From Cohnella nanjingensis (lineage in GTDB: Bacteria > Bacillota > Bacilli > Paenibacillales > Paenibacillaceae): 64,000 nt of DNA. A program made the position numbers and the translations under genes. Of this stretch, positions 1 through 9,134 are shown in pieces. The notes below the pieces were generated by a model, which was not told the origin of the DNA, searched no databases, and was given only the letters and a program-made list of their open reading frames with translations. Each line of letters opens with the position of its first letter. The first letter of the stretch is position 1. Where the stretch lies: contig NZ_JACJVP010000006.1 in assembly GCF_014212125.1 (NCBI RefSeq), positions 211,371 through 275,370 of the forward strand, read 5' to 3'.

Positions 1-75
1 ATTCCCCATACTCCGCATGTCAACACCTCAATCACGTTGAGTGTTTGAAGTCACTTTGTTTATACAAATTCGCGT

Positions 76-111
76 AAAAAAAGAGTTCAAACGCAAACTA
101 CGCCTGAACTC
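76..111 (-). terminator. Terminator of rlmD
   Basis: Read on the minus strand, a GAGTTCA/TGAACTC stem is followed by a run of seven T. It lies about 30 bases past the rlmD stop, which is the right place and orientation for an intrinsic terminator. I see no gene in bases 1-142. Confidence 0.8.
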
Positions 112-142
112 CATCAGTATAGGTAAATGTGGCTTCAATAAA

Positions 143-1618
143 CTATTTCCTTATAAGCGACACACAGCACTCCACATGTGTCGTATGCGGAAACATATCC
201 ACCGGCTGCACCTCGATTGTCCGGTATCCTCCGTCCTCGAGTATACGTAGGTCACGAGCTAGGGTGGAGGGATTGCAGGAGACGTAGACGATGCGTTCCG
301 GCTTGAGCTGGAGCATCGTCTCGAGCAGGGCCGGGTCGCAGCCCTTTCGCGGCGGGTCGACGACGATAACGTCGGGTGTCACGCCTTCGGCTTGCCAGCG
401 CGGGAGGACGACTTCGGCTGCGCCGACGGCGAATTCGGCGTTGTGGATGTCGTTCAACAATGCGTTACGCTTCGCATCTTCGATGGCTTCTGGGACGATC
501 TCGACGCCGTAGACGCGTCGGGAGTGCCGGGCGAGGAACAGCGTGATCGTGCCGATGCCGCAATAGGCGTCGACGACGGTCTCTTCGCCGGTGAGGGTGG
601 CGTATTGGACGGCTGAACTGTACAGTCGCTCGGTCTGGATCGGATTCACTTGGAAAAAGGAGCGAGCCGAGATCGCGAACCGAATGTCGCCGATCTCGTC
701 GTAGATAACATCGCTGCCCCACAGGACGCGGGTCTCCTCGCCGAAGACGAGGGACGAAGCGGCCGTGTTGACGTTCTGGCAGATGCTCTCGACGCCCGGT
801 ACCTGCTCGCGGATCAGGCCGACGAGTTCATCCCGATGTGGCAGATCCCGGCCGTTTGTGATGAGGACGACCATCCGCTGGCCGGTCGCTTCGGCATGGC
901 GGACGATGACATGGCGCAGCAGGCCGCGTCCCGTGGCACGGTCATAAGCGGAGTAGCCTAGCGACCGAGCGATCGCCTTGACGATGCGTACGGTGTCTTC
1001 GTTCTCCTGCTGCTGGATGAGGCAGGCTTCCATATCGACGATGTCGTGGCTGCCCTGCTCGTAGAAGCCGCCGACCAGCCCTCCCTCGCCCGTGCCGATC
1101 GGCACCTGGGCTTTGTTGCGGTAGCGCCACGGCTCGTCCATCCCGATGATCGGATGGACGACGACGGGCGGCCGCCCGTCCGGCGCGCTATCGCCGCCGC
1201 CCGCCGCAGCGCCGCCGTCCAGCGGCGCCACCGGCAGCTTGCCGATGCGCGCCAGATTGTCGGCGACGTGCTGCCGTTTCCACCGCAGCTGCGCCGCATA
1301 GTCCCAATGCTGCAGCTGGCAGCCGCCGCATGCATCGAAGATCGGGCACGGCGCGCCGCGGCGGTCGGGACTCGCCTCGACCAGCGCCGTCATCCGCGCC
1401 CGGCCGAACGACTTGCCGACGCTGGCCACGTCGGCGCGCACCTTGTCGCCGGGCAGCGCCTGCGATACAAAAAGGGTATAGCCGTCTACCCGGCCTACCC
1501 CTTCGCCCTCATGCGTCAACCCGACGATGTCGGTGACGATCGATTGTCCCACGTCCACCGGCAGCCCGGTCGGACGAGATGGCGCCCTGCCGGCGCCGCC
1601 GCGCTTGTTGTGGCGCAT
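143..1618 (-). CDS. rlmD: 23S rRNA (uracil-5-)-methyltransferase, RlmD/RlmCD family
   Basis: This is a SAM-dependent enzyme of the TrmA/RumA family that makes 5-methyluridine in 23S rRNA. The 491-residue protein has a TRAM-like RNA-binding segment at about 22-80. Cysteines 91, 97 and 100 (C-x5-C-x2-C) and a later one in EACLIQ fit the family's iron-sulfur cluster. The SAM motif VDAYCGIGT, the VDPPRKGCD motif and the catalytic-cysteine motif YVSCNPST follow near the C terminus. I chose the ATG at 1618 because GGAG lies 10 bases upstream; an ATG 33 bases further out has no such site. In Bacillus one such enzyme (RlmCD) modifies two positions, so the exact target is open. A 40-bp repeat array lies just upstream. 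Confidence 0.93.
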   Translation of the reverse strand: MRHNKRGGAGRAPSRPTGLPVDVGQSIVTDIVGLTHEGEGVGRVDGYTLFVSQALPGDKVRADVASVGKSFGRARMTALVEASPDRRGAPCPIFDACGGCQLQHWDYAAQLRWKRQHVADNLARIGKLPVAPLDGGAAAGGGDSAPDGRPPVVVHPIIGMDEPWRYRNKAQVPIGTGEGGLVGGFYEQGSHDIVDMEACLIQQQENEDTVRIVKAIARSLGYSAYDRATGRGLLRHVIVRHAEATGQRMVVLITNGRDLPHRDELVGLIREQVPGVESICQNVNTAASSLVFGEETRVLWGSDVIYDEIGDIRFAISARSFFQVNPIQTERLYSSAVQYATLTGEETVVDAYCGIGTITLFLARHSRRVYGVEIVPEAIEDAKRNALLNDIHNAEFAVGAAEVVLPRWQAEGVTPDVIVVDPPRKGCDPALLETMLQLKPERIVYVSCNPSTLARDLRILEDGGYRTIEVQPVDMFPHTTHVECCVSLIRK

Positions 1619-1650
1619 ATCTTTACAACTCCGTTCATTCACTCGATGCA

Positions 1651-1849
1651 CGCTGGATGCCGTCTCGGTTTTGTCGCGCTTTTTCCTCTACGTTGGATGC
1701 CGTCTCGGTTTTGTCACGCTTTTTCCTCAACGTTGGATGCCGTCTCGGTTTTGTCGCGCTTTTCCTCTACGTTGGATGCCGTCTCGGTTTTGTCGCGCTT
1801 CTTCCTCAACGCTGGATACCGTCTCGGTTTTGTCGCGCTTCTTCCTCTC
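1651..1849. repeat. Tandem 40-bp repeat, five copies
   Basis: Copies start at 1651, 1691, 1731, 1770 and 1810. The shared core is TGGATGCCGTCTCGGTTTTG followed by a C/T-rich stretch, and copies differ by only a few bases. Copy 3 is one base short. The array sits directly upstream of rlmD. I see no palindrome in the unit and no credible reading frame. Confidence 0.95.
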
Positions 1850-1871
1850 GCGAGCCTTCCCCGTTCCACAA

Positions 1872-2059
1872 AAAGTTGCATTTGTACATCTAATTTCCTT
1901 ATCTAGCTCTCAAAATATCCAATAAGTTGCATTCGTACATCTAATTCCGCGTTAATTCATGCCAATGGTGGAAATCGGTCAAATTAGTTGTACGTTTACA
2001 ACTAATTCACGTAAATCGCCGATTTCATCCCTAAATAGATGTACTTTTGCAACTAATTA
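1872..2059. repeat. Four-unit dyad element, locus 1
   Basis: Four units of about 20 bp, two resembling AGTTGCATTTGTACATCT and two resembling their reverse complement, start at 1873, 1924, 1985 and 2036. The spacing is 51, 61 and 51 bp. Units 1 and 2 mirror units 4 and 3 around the centre, so the whole block is a large imperfect dyad. The same spacing recurs at 8686-8874 and 51883-52070, while the sequence between units differs. Confidence 0.9.
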
Positions 2060-2120
2060 CGTTCTGCCGACGAGGAGGAACGTGGTTCGGGTACCCTGAT
2101 CATGTATAAACTACCATCCT

Positions 2121-2413
2121 ACCGACGGCAACTCGCCCCCCGAACACGTCCATACTCTTGTTCACGCCCTCGTCAGCATCATCGACGCTCCTACCCGATG
2201 GTAGCTCGACCCCCCGAACTCGTCCAAACTCATGTTCACGTCCTCGTTCGCATCATAGATGCTCCTACCGATGGTAGCTCGACTCTCCGAACTCGCCCAC
2301 GATCATGCTGGTTGGCTTCGTTAGCATTATCCACGACCTTACCGATGATAGCTCGACTCCCCGAACTCGTCCACGATGATGTTGATGTGCCCTTGCAGAA
2401 TCGAGAACGAGCC
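2121..2413. repeat. 73-bp tandem repeat derived from the dgkB 3' end
   Basis: Units start near 2121, 2194, 2267 and 2341, a period of 73-74 bp. The last unit is the 3' end of dgkB itself, including the codons for SSYHR and the stop. The three outer copies keep the same codons on the minus strand with growing divergence. The simplest reading is tandem duplication of the gene's 3' tail. Confidence 0.85.
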
Positions 2414-3259
2414 CGCCATATCGCCGCCGTACTCGCCGTCCAGATTGAGCTGGACGCCGTCGTCGGTGAGCACCTCCAGCTTGCTCGTCTGGAACAGCGT
2501 GATATGCGAGTCGTTCACGTGCTCCCCGCGCATCGCGAGCGTCGCGATCCGGATGAACTCGGCCAGATTGCACTTGCGCATGAGCAGCACGTCGAACAGG
2601 CCGTCGCCCGTCGAGGCGTTCGGCGCCAGCTTCTCGAAGCCGGCGACCGAGTTGCTGTTCGCCACGAGGAACAGCATGTATTCGTCGTTGAATTCGCCTA
2701 CCCCTTCGGCGACGATGCGCATGTTGAAGGAGCGCAGGCTGACGATCTTCTCGAAACCTCTAATATAATAGGCCAGATGTCCGATCATCGTCTTCAGCTT
2801 GCTCGGCACCTCGTACGAGAGCTGGGTGAGCGAGCCGCCGCCGGCGATGTTGATGAAGTACTTGCCGTCCGCCCGGCCGATATCCACCGGCCGCGTGTAC
2901 CGCTTCACGATCAGGTCGCACGCCTGATCCCAGCGCTTCGGGATGCCATGCGCGCGGGCAAAGTCGTTGGTCGTCCCGAGCGGCAGGATGCCGAGCGCGG
3001 GCCGCCGGTCGTGCCTCGCGATGCCGTTCACCACTTCGTTCAGCGTGCCGTCGCCGCCGGCTGCGATGACGAGATCGAACCCGCGCTCCACCGCCTCGGA
3101 TGCCGCTTGGACCGCGTCGCCCTCCCGCTCCGTAGCATGGCAGGACGTCTCGATGCCGCCCCGCTCCAGCTTCTGCAGGATGGCCGGCAGCCGCCTGCGC
3201 ACTTCCTCCCGTCCGGATGTCGGATTATATATTAATCTCGCTCGAATCAGATTGTCCAA
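2339..3259 (-). CDS. dgkB: Diacylglycerol kinase, DagK/LCB5 family
   Basis: This enzyme phosphorylates diacylglycerol to phosphatidic acid, returning lipid-turnover products to phospholipid synthesis at the membrane. The 306-residue protein has the early motif IYNPTSG, the nucleotide motif AAGGDGTLNEVVNG at about 70-83 and LGTTNDFAR at about 98-106. The length is normal for the family. The start is a TTG at 3259 with AGAGGGGAT just upstream. It follows the chelatase gene by 12 bases on the same strand, so the two are probably co-transcribed. The 3' end has been tandemly duplicated downstream. The exact lipid substrate cannot be read from the sequence. Confidence 0.9.
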   Translation of the reverse strand: MDNLIRARLIYNPTSGREEVRRRLPAILQKLERGGIETSCHATEREGDAVQAASEAVERGFDLVIAAGGDGTLNEVVNGIARHDRRPALGILPLGTTNDFARAHGIPKRWDQACDLIVKRYTRPVDIGRADGKYFINIAGGGSLTQLSYEVPSKLKTMIGHLAYYIRGFEKIVSLRSFNMRIVAEGVGEFNDEYMLFLVANSNSVAGFEKLAPNASTGDGLFDVLLMRKCNLAEFIRIATLAMRGEHVNDSHITLFQTSKLEVLTDDGVQLNLDGEYGGDMAGSFSILQGHINIIVDEFGESSYHR

Positions 3260-3271
3260 CTTGATCCCCTC

Positions 3272-4141
3272 TTATCTACTATCTCCTGCTGCCCTCTTGA
3301 TGTCGGCCAGTCCTTCGGACGCGCGGCGCACGATCCAGTCGCCGATCCTCGCATGCGGGAGCAGCGCTCCCTCCGCATAGACGCAGTCCAGCCCGGCCAG
3401 CCGCCTCGGGATGGCCTCGGACGTGAAGTACCCTTCGCTCAGAAAAACAGGCACCGCGATCACCCGCGCCCCCGGCCGTCGCGCACGAAGCAGGCCGACG
3501 CGCGCCGCCACCTCGTCCGGGCGCAGCATCGCCGTCTCTGCATCCCCATAGCCGCCGCGCGACATCAGCTCCGACACGAGGCTCTCCAGCTCCGCGCGCC
3601 AAGCCTCGTGGAACCACGGCTCGTCGCTGCCATGACCGATCAGCAGCAGCGCATCCGCGATCCCCGGATCGCCAGCTCCCCCGCCGCCCTCAGCCTCCGA
3701 GGCATCCGCTCTCTCTACCCCCGCGAGCTTGTCGAGCAGCGCGTCCGCGATCTCCGGATCGCCGCCGATCGGCCTGCCGTACGAGAGGCGCGCGCGTACC
3801 GCGATCCGCTCCAGATCGGTCTCGCGGCGCGGCGTCTCGTAGGCGCCCAGCGCCCAGCCGATCTCGTCGACGTGCGTGCTGCCGCTGGAGACGAACAGCG
3901 GCACGGCGACGATATCCGTCACGCCTAGCGCCTCCAGCGCGTTCACGCCGTCCTGGATGAGACGTCCTTCTACCAGTTCCAGATAGGCGGCCACGACCGG
4001 CACCGGCTCCGTCAGCCCGAGACCCGCTAGACTCGCAGGTTCGTTTAAGCGCTCTCGCGTGGCATCCACCGTCCGGTCGACCCGCGCGACCCAATCCGGC
4101 TCCCGCGAACCGTGGCCGATGACCATTATGCCGGGCTTCAT
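3272..4141 (-). CDS. CbiX-like sirohydrochlorin chelatase family protein
   Basis: The 289-residue protein has two related halves, each opening with a GHGS motif (VIGHGSREP near residue 8 and LIGHGSDEP near residue 168). This is the duplicated architecture of CbiX-type chelatases, which insert cobalt or iron into sirohydrochlorin for cobalamin or siroheme synthesis. A Gly/Ala/Glu-rich linker at about 148-160 joins the halves. The ATG at 4141 has AAGGAGG upstream. No other tetrapyrrole gene is nearby, so metal and pathway are unresolved. It appears to lead an operon with dgkB. Confidence 0.85.
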   Translation of the reverse strand: MKPGIMVIGHGSREPDWVARVDRTVDATRERLNEPASLAGLGLTEPVPVVAAYLELVEGRLIQDGVNALEALGVTDIVAVPLFVSSGSTHVDEIGWALGAYETPRRETDLERIAVRARLSYGRPIGGDPEIADALLDKLAGVERADASEAEGGGGAGDPGIADALLLIGHGSDEPWFHEAWRAELESLVSELMSRGGYGDAETAMLRPDEVAARVGLLRARRPGARVIAVPVFLSEGYFTSEAIPRRLAGLDCVYAEGALLPHARIGDWIVRRASEGLADIKRAAGDSR

Positions 4142-4365
4142 GATGGGCGCCTCCTTGCTTCTTGCCTTGCCATAGCACGAGATGAATGTATGTACCGTAC
4201 GCCTACTGCTTCACTATCCATGCTAGCGAATCGTCATCGCAATGTCAACGAGACCGCCCCGCGCCGCCGCTCCCCGAAGCCCCTTGTTCGCAGCTTTGTC
4301 AAGACTTCTCGCGACAGGGGGCAAGCGCCCGATTTCCGGCCCTCCCCTCCTCCCCGATCACGTCA

Positions 4366-4397
4366 GAAACCGCCAAGCGCATCTCGCTTGGCGGTCT
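4366..4397 (-). terminator. Terminator after the 4.4-8.1 kb transporter operon
   Basis: An 11-bp stem (ACCGCCAAGCG with CGCTTGGCGGT) lies about 35 bases past the stop of the lipoprotein gene. The T run on the minus strand is short, and the plus-strand side is also T-rich. The rest of 4142-4430 shows nothing further. Confidence 0.75.
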
Positions 4398-4430
4398 CTC
4401 ATCTTCTCTATTTCTCATGCATTCCCGGAT

Positions 4431-6032
4431 TTATTTGCCCAAGAACGCGTTCAACTGCTTCTGCTTCTCGGCGATGACGTCGTCGAGACCGTTGGCCTTC
4501 AGCTTCTTGTAGTATTCGTCCGCCTTGGACGGATCGATGGAGCCCGTGTCGAGACCCGGATCGTACTGCTTGCGGATGTTGTTCTCGACGGACACTTGCG
4601 ATTTAACCGGCTCCGTGTTGAACGTGAAGCCCAGCGCCGGGGAGTTGTGCGCGTCCGTGTTGAACGCCTTGAACTGCTCCCATTTGTCCGGCGCTTCCGT
4701 GTTCCAGACGTAGTTCAAGAACTGGCTGCCGAGCATCCAAGCCGCGCCGATGCTGTAGTTGCCGGTGTTGGCGGTCGGGGTGATGATCTCGCCTTCGCGG
4801 GTATAGTGATCGCCTTCGATCCCGAAGTTGATCAGGTTGTTCAGCTGCTTGTCGGAGTGCAGCAGGTTGATGAACATCATCGCGCGCTCCGGATCGCCGG
4901 ACGTCGAGGAGATGCCCAGCATCGAGCCGGCCGTGTCGCTCGTCGCGACCGTACGGGCGGTCATGGCGACTTGGCCCAGCTTGCCGGCCAGACCCGTCGC
5001 GTTCGCGAGCTCGGCGTCTTTACCCGGCTTCAGCGGAGACGGCACCATGAAGACATTGCCTTTCTTCAGCGCGTCGTTCACGCCCAGCTGCGTCGTAGCG
5101 GCATCCTTATTAATGTAGCCTTTTTTGAAAAAGTCGCGGGTGATATTCAGCGTTTCCTTGTAGCGCGGTTGGTCGTAACGGGCTTTGACCGTCGAGTCTT
5201 CGCCGTCCTTCATGATGACGCCGTCGATCGTGCTGTCGCCCAGGTAGTCGTACTTGGCGAAGTAGTGCGCGTTGAAGTTCTCGCCGTCACGCATGAAGAT
5301 CGGGATCATGTCCGGCTTCTTCGCCTTGACTTCGGCCAGGATCGGCTCGAGGTCGGCGATCGACTTCACGGCTTTGATCCGGTCGGTCAGACCGAGCTCG
5401 TCGGCGATGTCCGTACGGTAGATGATACCGCCTTGCTCGGCCAGCTCTTTGTTCGCGGGTACGCCGTAGTTGAAGCCGTCGATCTTGGCGCCCTTCAGGA
5501 ACGCTTCGGGCAGCGTGGACAGAATATCCTGGCCGTATTTCTCCAGCAGGTTGCCGTATTTGCCGCTCGGATCGTTCAGCTTCAGGAAGGCGCCCTTGGC
5601 GACGTTCGCCGAGTGGCCGTTCCATGACGCCGTGAAGATGATATCCATCGGATCGCGGGAAGCGATCGCGAGGTTCATCTTGTTGTCCCATTGGCCCCAG
5701 TCGATGAAGTTGATGTCGAGCGTGGCGTTGATCTTCTCCTTCAGGAGCTTATTGATCTCCGTCTCGACCTTCACTTCGTCCTTCGGCGGCGTGCCCGGCA
5801 GGAAAAGCGTAAGCTTGTAGTCCTTGAGATCCGACGCGGAGGAAGAGGGCGATGCCGATTCGGATGCGCTGCTGGATGGCGACGCGGATGCCGACTCGCT
5901 GGCAGAGGGCGAAGCGGATGCCGACGGCGATGCGTTGCCGCCGTTGTTGTTGTTGCCGCCGCAGCCGGCGAGTACGGTGGCCAGCGCCGCCAGGGCTAGC
6001 GCGGACTTGCCGAATTTGCTCTTGCTGAGCAT
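4431..6032 (-). CDS. Sugar ABC transporter substrate-binding lipoprotein, LplA/LipO type
   Basis: This 533-residue lipoprotein captures an extracellular (oligo)saccharide for the permeases encoded just upstream. The signal peptide ends in LAGC with Cys24 as the lipidated residue. A Ser/Ala-rich linker at about 34-67 tethers the binding domain. The body contains DWGQWDNKMNLAIASRDPMDI, and the C-terminal part resembles the DUF3502 region of the LplA/LipO family. The ATG at 6032 has AAGGGAGG upstream. It is the last gene of a three-gene operon. The ligand is unknown; relatives serve plant or host oligosaccharides. Confidence 0.88.
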   Translation of the reverse strand: MLSKSKFGKSALALAALATVLAGCGGNNNNGGNASPSASASPSASESASASPSSSASESASPSSSASDLKDYKLTLFLPGTPPKDEVKVETEINKLLKEKINATLDINFIDWGQWDNKMNLAIASRDPMDIIFTASWNGHSANVAKGAFLKLNDPSGKYGNLLEKYGQDILSTLPEAFLKGAKIDGFNYGVPANKELAEQGGIIYRTDIADELGLTDRIKAVKSIADLEPILAEVKAKKPDMIPIFMRDGENFNAHYFAKYDYLGDSTIDGVIMKDGEDSTVKARYDQPRYKETLNITRDFFKKGYINKDAATTQLGVNDALKKGNVFMVPSPLKPGKDAELANATGLAGKLGQVAMTARTVATSDTAGSMLGISSTSGDPERAMMFINLLHSDKQLNNLINFGIEGDHYTREGEIITPTANTGNYSIGAAWMLGSQFLNYVWNTEAPDKWEQFKAFNTDAHNSPALGFTFNTEPVKSQVSVENNIRKQYDPGLDTGSIDPSKADEYYKKLKANGLDDVIAEKQKQLNAFLGK

Positions 6033-6147
6033 GGGTGTTGCCTCCCTTTTCTGAGGTAAAAGTCATATATGCTCGAACCGGCCGGTAACCGGTAGAAGCC
6101 TAGCTCATCGCGGGCGGCTGAAGCCGGATGCCCCGCATTCGGTCCGA

Positions 6148-7086
6148 TCAGCCCTTGACGGCGCCGACGGTCAAGCCTTGGATGAAGTACCGCTGGAAGA
6201 ACGGGTAGATGAAGATGATCGGCCCGATCCCGACGACGGCCATCGCCATCCGCGCGGTCTCGCTCGGCATCTGGAAGTTCGGATTCGCCTGCATGATCGC
6301 CGAGTAGGCCTGCGAGTTGGAACTGAGATACGCGATGTCGAGCAGCGTCTTGTACATCCGGAACTGGATGCTCATCGGACCGTCCGGCGAGATGAACAGC
6401 AGGCTCAGGAACCAGTCGTTCCAGTAGTTCAGCGTGCTGAGCAGGCCGACGGAGGCGAGCACCGGGAGCGACAGCGGCAGCACGATCTGGAAGAACGTCC
6501 GCAGCTCGCCGGCGCCGTCGATCTTGGCCGACTCCATCAGGGCCGGCGGGATCGAGTTCGAGAAGAACGTGCGGATCAGGATGACGAAGAAGCCTTGGAC
6601 GAACAGCGGCAGCATCAGGACGAGCAGCGTATTCTGCAGGTGAAGCCCTTGCTTGTAGACCAAGTAGAACGGAACGAGTCCGCTGTTGAACAGGATCGTG
6701 AAGAAGATAATGAACGAGAACACGTTGCGGTGCTTGAAGTCTCTGCGCGAGATCGGGTAGGCGTACAGCGTCATGATCGTCAGCGACACGATGGTGCCGA
6801 TGACGGTGACGAAGATCGAGACGCCGTAGGACTCGACGATCGGCTTCCAGTCGGAGAGCAGGAAGTCGTAGGCGCCGAGGCTGAACTTCTCCGGCCAGAG
6901 CTTGTAGCCGTTGAGCGAGACGGCTCGCTCGTCGGAGAACGAGACGGCCACGACCAAGATCAGCGGCAGGACGCACAGAATGCTATACACCCAGAAGAAA
7001 ACGTTGATCGCCGTATTGGCGCCGCTCGAGATCTCGTTGGCGGCGAAGCGTTTCTTTTTGACGGCTGGTGCGGTTGCGGTAGTCAT
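6148..7086 (-). CDS. ABC sugar permease, LplC/YtcP family
   Basis: This 312-residue inner-membrane permease is one half of the CUT1 channel. It has a short basic N terminus, six hydrophobic segments and the cytoplasmic EAA-type loop (SNSIPPALMESAKIDGAGEL) that docks the ATPase. The C terminus QGLTVGAVKG is typical of MalG/LplC proteins. The ATG at 7086 has AAGGAGG upstream. It lies 26 bases after the partner permease and 115 bases before the binding-protein gene. Confidence 0.92.
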   Translation of the reverse strand: MTTATAPAVKKKRFAANEISSGANTAINVFFWVYSILCVLPLILVVAVSFSDERAVSLNGYKLWPEKFSLGAYDFLLSDWKPIVESYGVSIFVTVIGTIVSLTIMTLYAYPISRRDFKHRNVFSFIIFFTILFNSGLVPFYLVYKQGLHLQNTLLVLMLPLFVQGFFVILIRTFFSNSIPPALMESAKIDGAGELRTFFQIVLPLSLPVLASVGLLSTLNYWNDWFLSLLFISPDGPMSIQFRMYKTLLDIAYLSSNSQAYSAIMQANPNFQMPSETARMAMAVVGIGPIIFIYPFFQRYFIQGLTVGAVKG

Positions 7087-7112
7087 GGGAGATCCTCCTT
7101 CGGGATGTCGGT

Positions 7113-8105
7113 TTAGAACAGGGCGTCGTCTCGGCTGATGCGGCGGACGATGAGGTTCGCGGTGAGCACCAGGATGAATCCGATGACGGCTTGGTACAGC
7201 CCTGCTGCCGAGGACATTCCGATATCGCCCGTGACCATGAAGCCTTGGTAGACATACGTATCAATGACTAGCGTCGTATCGTACAGCGCGCCCGCGTTGC
7301 GGGTCACCTGGAAGAACAAGCCGAAGTCCGCGTAGAAAATCCGGCCGATCTGCAGCAGCGTCATGATGATGAGGACGGGACGGATGAGCGGGATCGTGAT
7401 GCTCCACACTTGCTTCCACTTGGTGGCGCCGTCCATATGCGCCGCTTCGTAATATTCGTTGTCGATGCCGATGATCGCCGCGAGATAGATGACGGCGTAG
7501 TAGCCGATGCCCTTCCACGTGTTCACGAGCGGCAGGATGATCGGCCACCACTTCGGATCCGAGAACCAGTCGATCGGCTGCGCGCCGAACCAGGGTAGGA
7601 TGAACTTGTTCAAGATCCCGATGTCCGGATTTAGGAACGCGTACACGAGGTACGAGAGGATGATCATCGACAGGAAGTACGGCAGGAACATGAGCGTCTG
7701 ATGCAGCTTGGCGAGCCGGCGGTTGCGCATGGCGTTGAACATGAGCGCGAAGGCGACGCCGACGATCAGGTTCAGGACGATGAATACGGCGTTGTACAAG
7801 ATGGTGTTGCGCGTGATGTTCCAAGCGTCGCTGCTGGTGAACATGTACTTGAAGTTGTCCCAGCCCACCCAGGGGCTGTCCATGAAGTTCTGGAAGAAGC
7901 TCGGCGAGGCATACGTCATGTTCTTGAACGCGATGAGGCTGCCCACCATCGGGATGTAGTTATTGACGATCAGTACGACGAGCGCCGGCGCCATCATGAG
8001 GTAGAAGATCCCGTACTTCTGCCAGTAGCTCTGATTCAGCGTTTTCGTCTTCTTGCGCGAGTTCGGTCGTTCCACCGCCGCTTGCGTGGCTTGTTCCATC
8101 TCCAT
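7113..8105 (-). CDS. ABC sugar permease, LplB/YteP family
   Basis: This is the MalF-like half of the importer, about 330 residues with six hydrophobic segments. The EAA-type loop reads YYEAAHMDGATKWKQVW. I chose the ATG at 8105, five bases after AAAGGA; the frame also has a GTG one codon earlier. It is the first gene of the permease-permease-lipoprotein operon and lies downstream of a sensor and regulator pair on the same strand. No ATPase gene is present. Confidence 0.92.
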   Translation of the reverse strand: MEMEQATQAAVERPNSRKKTKTLNQSYWQKYGIFYLMMAPALVVLIVNNYIPMVGSLIAFKNMTYASPSFFQNFMDSPWVGWDNFKYMFTSSDAWNITRNTILYNAVFIVLNLIVGVAFALMFNAMRNRRLAKLHQTLMFLPYFLSMIILSYLVYAFLNPDIGILNKFILPWFGAQPIDWFSDPKWWPIILPLVNTWKGIGYYAVIYLAAIIGIDNEYYEAAHMDGATKWKQVWSITIPLIRPVLIIMTLLQIGRIFYADFGLFFQVTRNAGALYDTTLVIDTYVYQGFMVTGDIGMSSAAGLYQAVIGFILVLTANLIVRRISRDDALF

Positions 8106-8307
8106 CACAATCCTTTGTCTTTATCTCTAAGATCCGGGTGTGATGTCATTGTACAGGGAGACGACGAGGCCCATCTATCTACTGGGGTGACTCACATAGC
8201 ACAATTGTGACATTGCGGCGCTTCGGTTCCGACCGCGCGGTCGAGATCGGGAATAGGCGCTCGCTTCGACGGCCAGCCGCGGCTTTCAAACGTTTTCTCT
8301 TTCCGGC

Positions 8308-8331
8308 AAAAAAAGGACGGCCAAGCCGTCC
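8308..8331 (-). terminator. Terminator downstream of the two-component operon
   Basis: On the minus strand a perfect 7-bp stem (GGACGGC/GCCGTCC) is followed by seven T. It is about 800 bases past the response-regulator stop, so the transcript would carry a long repeat-filled 3' tail. Bases 8106-8307 probably hold the transporter promoter, but I could not define one. Confidence 0.75.
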
Positions 8332-8410
8332 CCCACTTCATCTTCATCGCGCGCGTATAGCCGTCCGCAACCTCTATGCGATCGATACTTCTCTTTTAAC
8401 CACTTCATCG

Positions 8411-8685
8411 TCATCGTGCGCGCGTATAGCCTTCTTCGGTTGCTCTCTGGCTCTCCGGCTATCCGATACTTAGGTTCACCGGCACTCAGGTTCTTCGACA
8501 CTTTGTATCTCCAACACTCAGTTTCTCCGACACTCAGTTTCTCCGGTTCTCCGACTATCCGGCTTTGCGGCTCTCTAGCTTTCCGGCACTCTAACTCTCC
8601 AGCTCTCCGGCACTCAGGTTCTTCGGCTATCCGGTTTTGCAGCTTTGCGGCACTCCAGCTCTCCGACTCCCTGCCTCTCCGGCTT
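8411..8685. repeat. Degenerate short repeat, CTCCGGCACTCAGG-like
   Basis: About 275 bases consist of irregular copies of a motif of roughly 15-20 bases built from CTCCGGC, CACTCAG and GTTCTTCGG. Unit length varies, so this looks like an old, drifted tandem repeat. A similar CTCCGGAC-based tract ends the window. Confidence 0.75.
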
Positions 8686-8874
8686 GATTAGTTGTATTTG
8701 TGCAACTTATTTCGACGTTTTAGCCCCAATACGAGGAATAAGTTGCATTTGTACATCTTATTTGGGGCGATTCCTCCGAATTGCGGCTTTTCCTCCGAAT
8801 AAGTTGTACGTTTGCAACTTATCTGCGCATTGACCGGCTTTTGCCCCGAATATGTTGTACTTTTACAACTTATC
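8686..8874. repeat. Four-unit dyad element, locus 2
   Basis: Units start at 8689, 8740, 8801 and 8852, again 51, 61 and 51 bp apart. Unit 3 contains AAGTTGTACGTTTGCAACTT, itself a near-palindrome. The spacers are unlike those of the other two loci. The element lies in the intergenic region after the response regulator. Confidence 0.9.
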
Positions 8875-8978
8875 GGAGTTGGCGAGCGACGAAGACTCCG
8901 CCAATCAGCCGCATGACCGCCGTCTCCAACACTTTCTCTTCTTCCACGTCACTCTGCCGCTAGCTATCCCACCGCCAG

Positions 8979-9075
8979 CCGCACTCGCGTGCACTCCCGC
9001 CGACCGCCGCCAGGAGCCTGCCGCACTCGCGCACACTCCCGCCGCCCGCCGCCAGGAGCCTGCCGCACTCTCACG
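8979..9075. repeat. 42-bp tandem repeat, two copies and part of a third
   Basis: The motif CCGCACTCGC recurs at 8979 and 9021 and as CCGCACTCTC at 9063, a period of 42 bp. The block is C-rich and lies just downstream of the response-regulator stop. I see no gene in it. Confidence 0.8.
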
Positions 9076-9134
9076 GTCCCGCCGCACTCGCATACTACTC
9101 ATCTTGCCTATGCCATCCCCCGCTTCACGTGCGC

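Noticed and set aside
41..250. Frame of 69 codons at the left edge
   Set aside because: It crosses the rlmD terminator and the antisense of rlmD and has no ribosome site.
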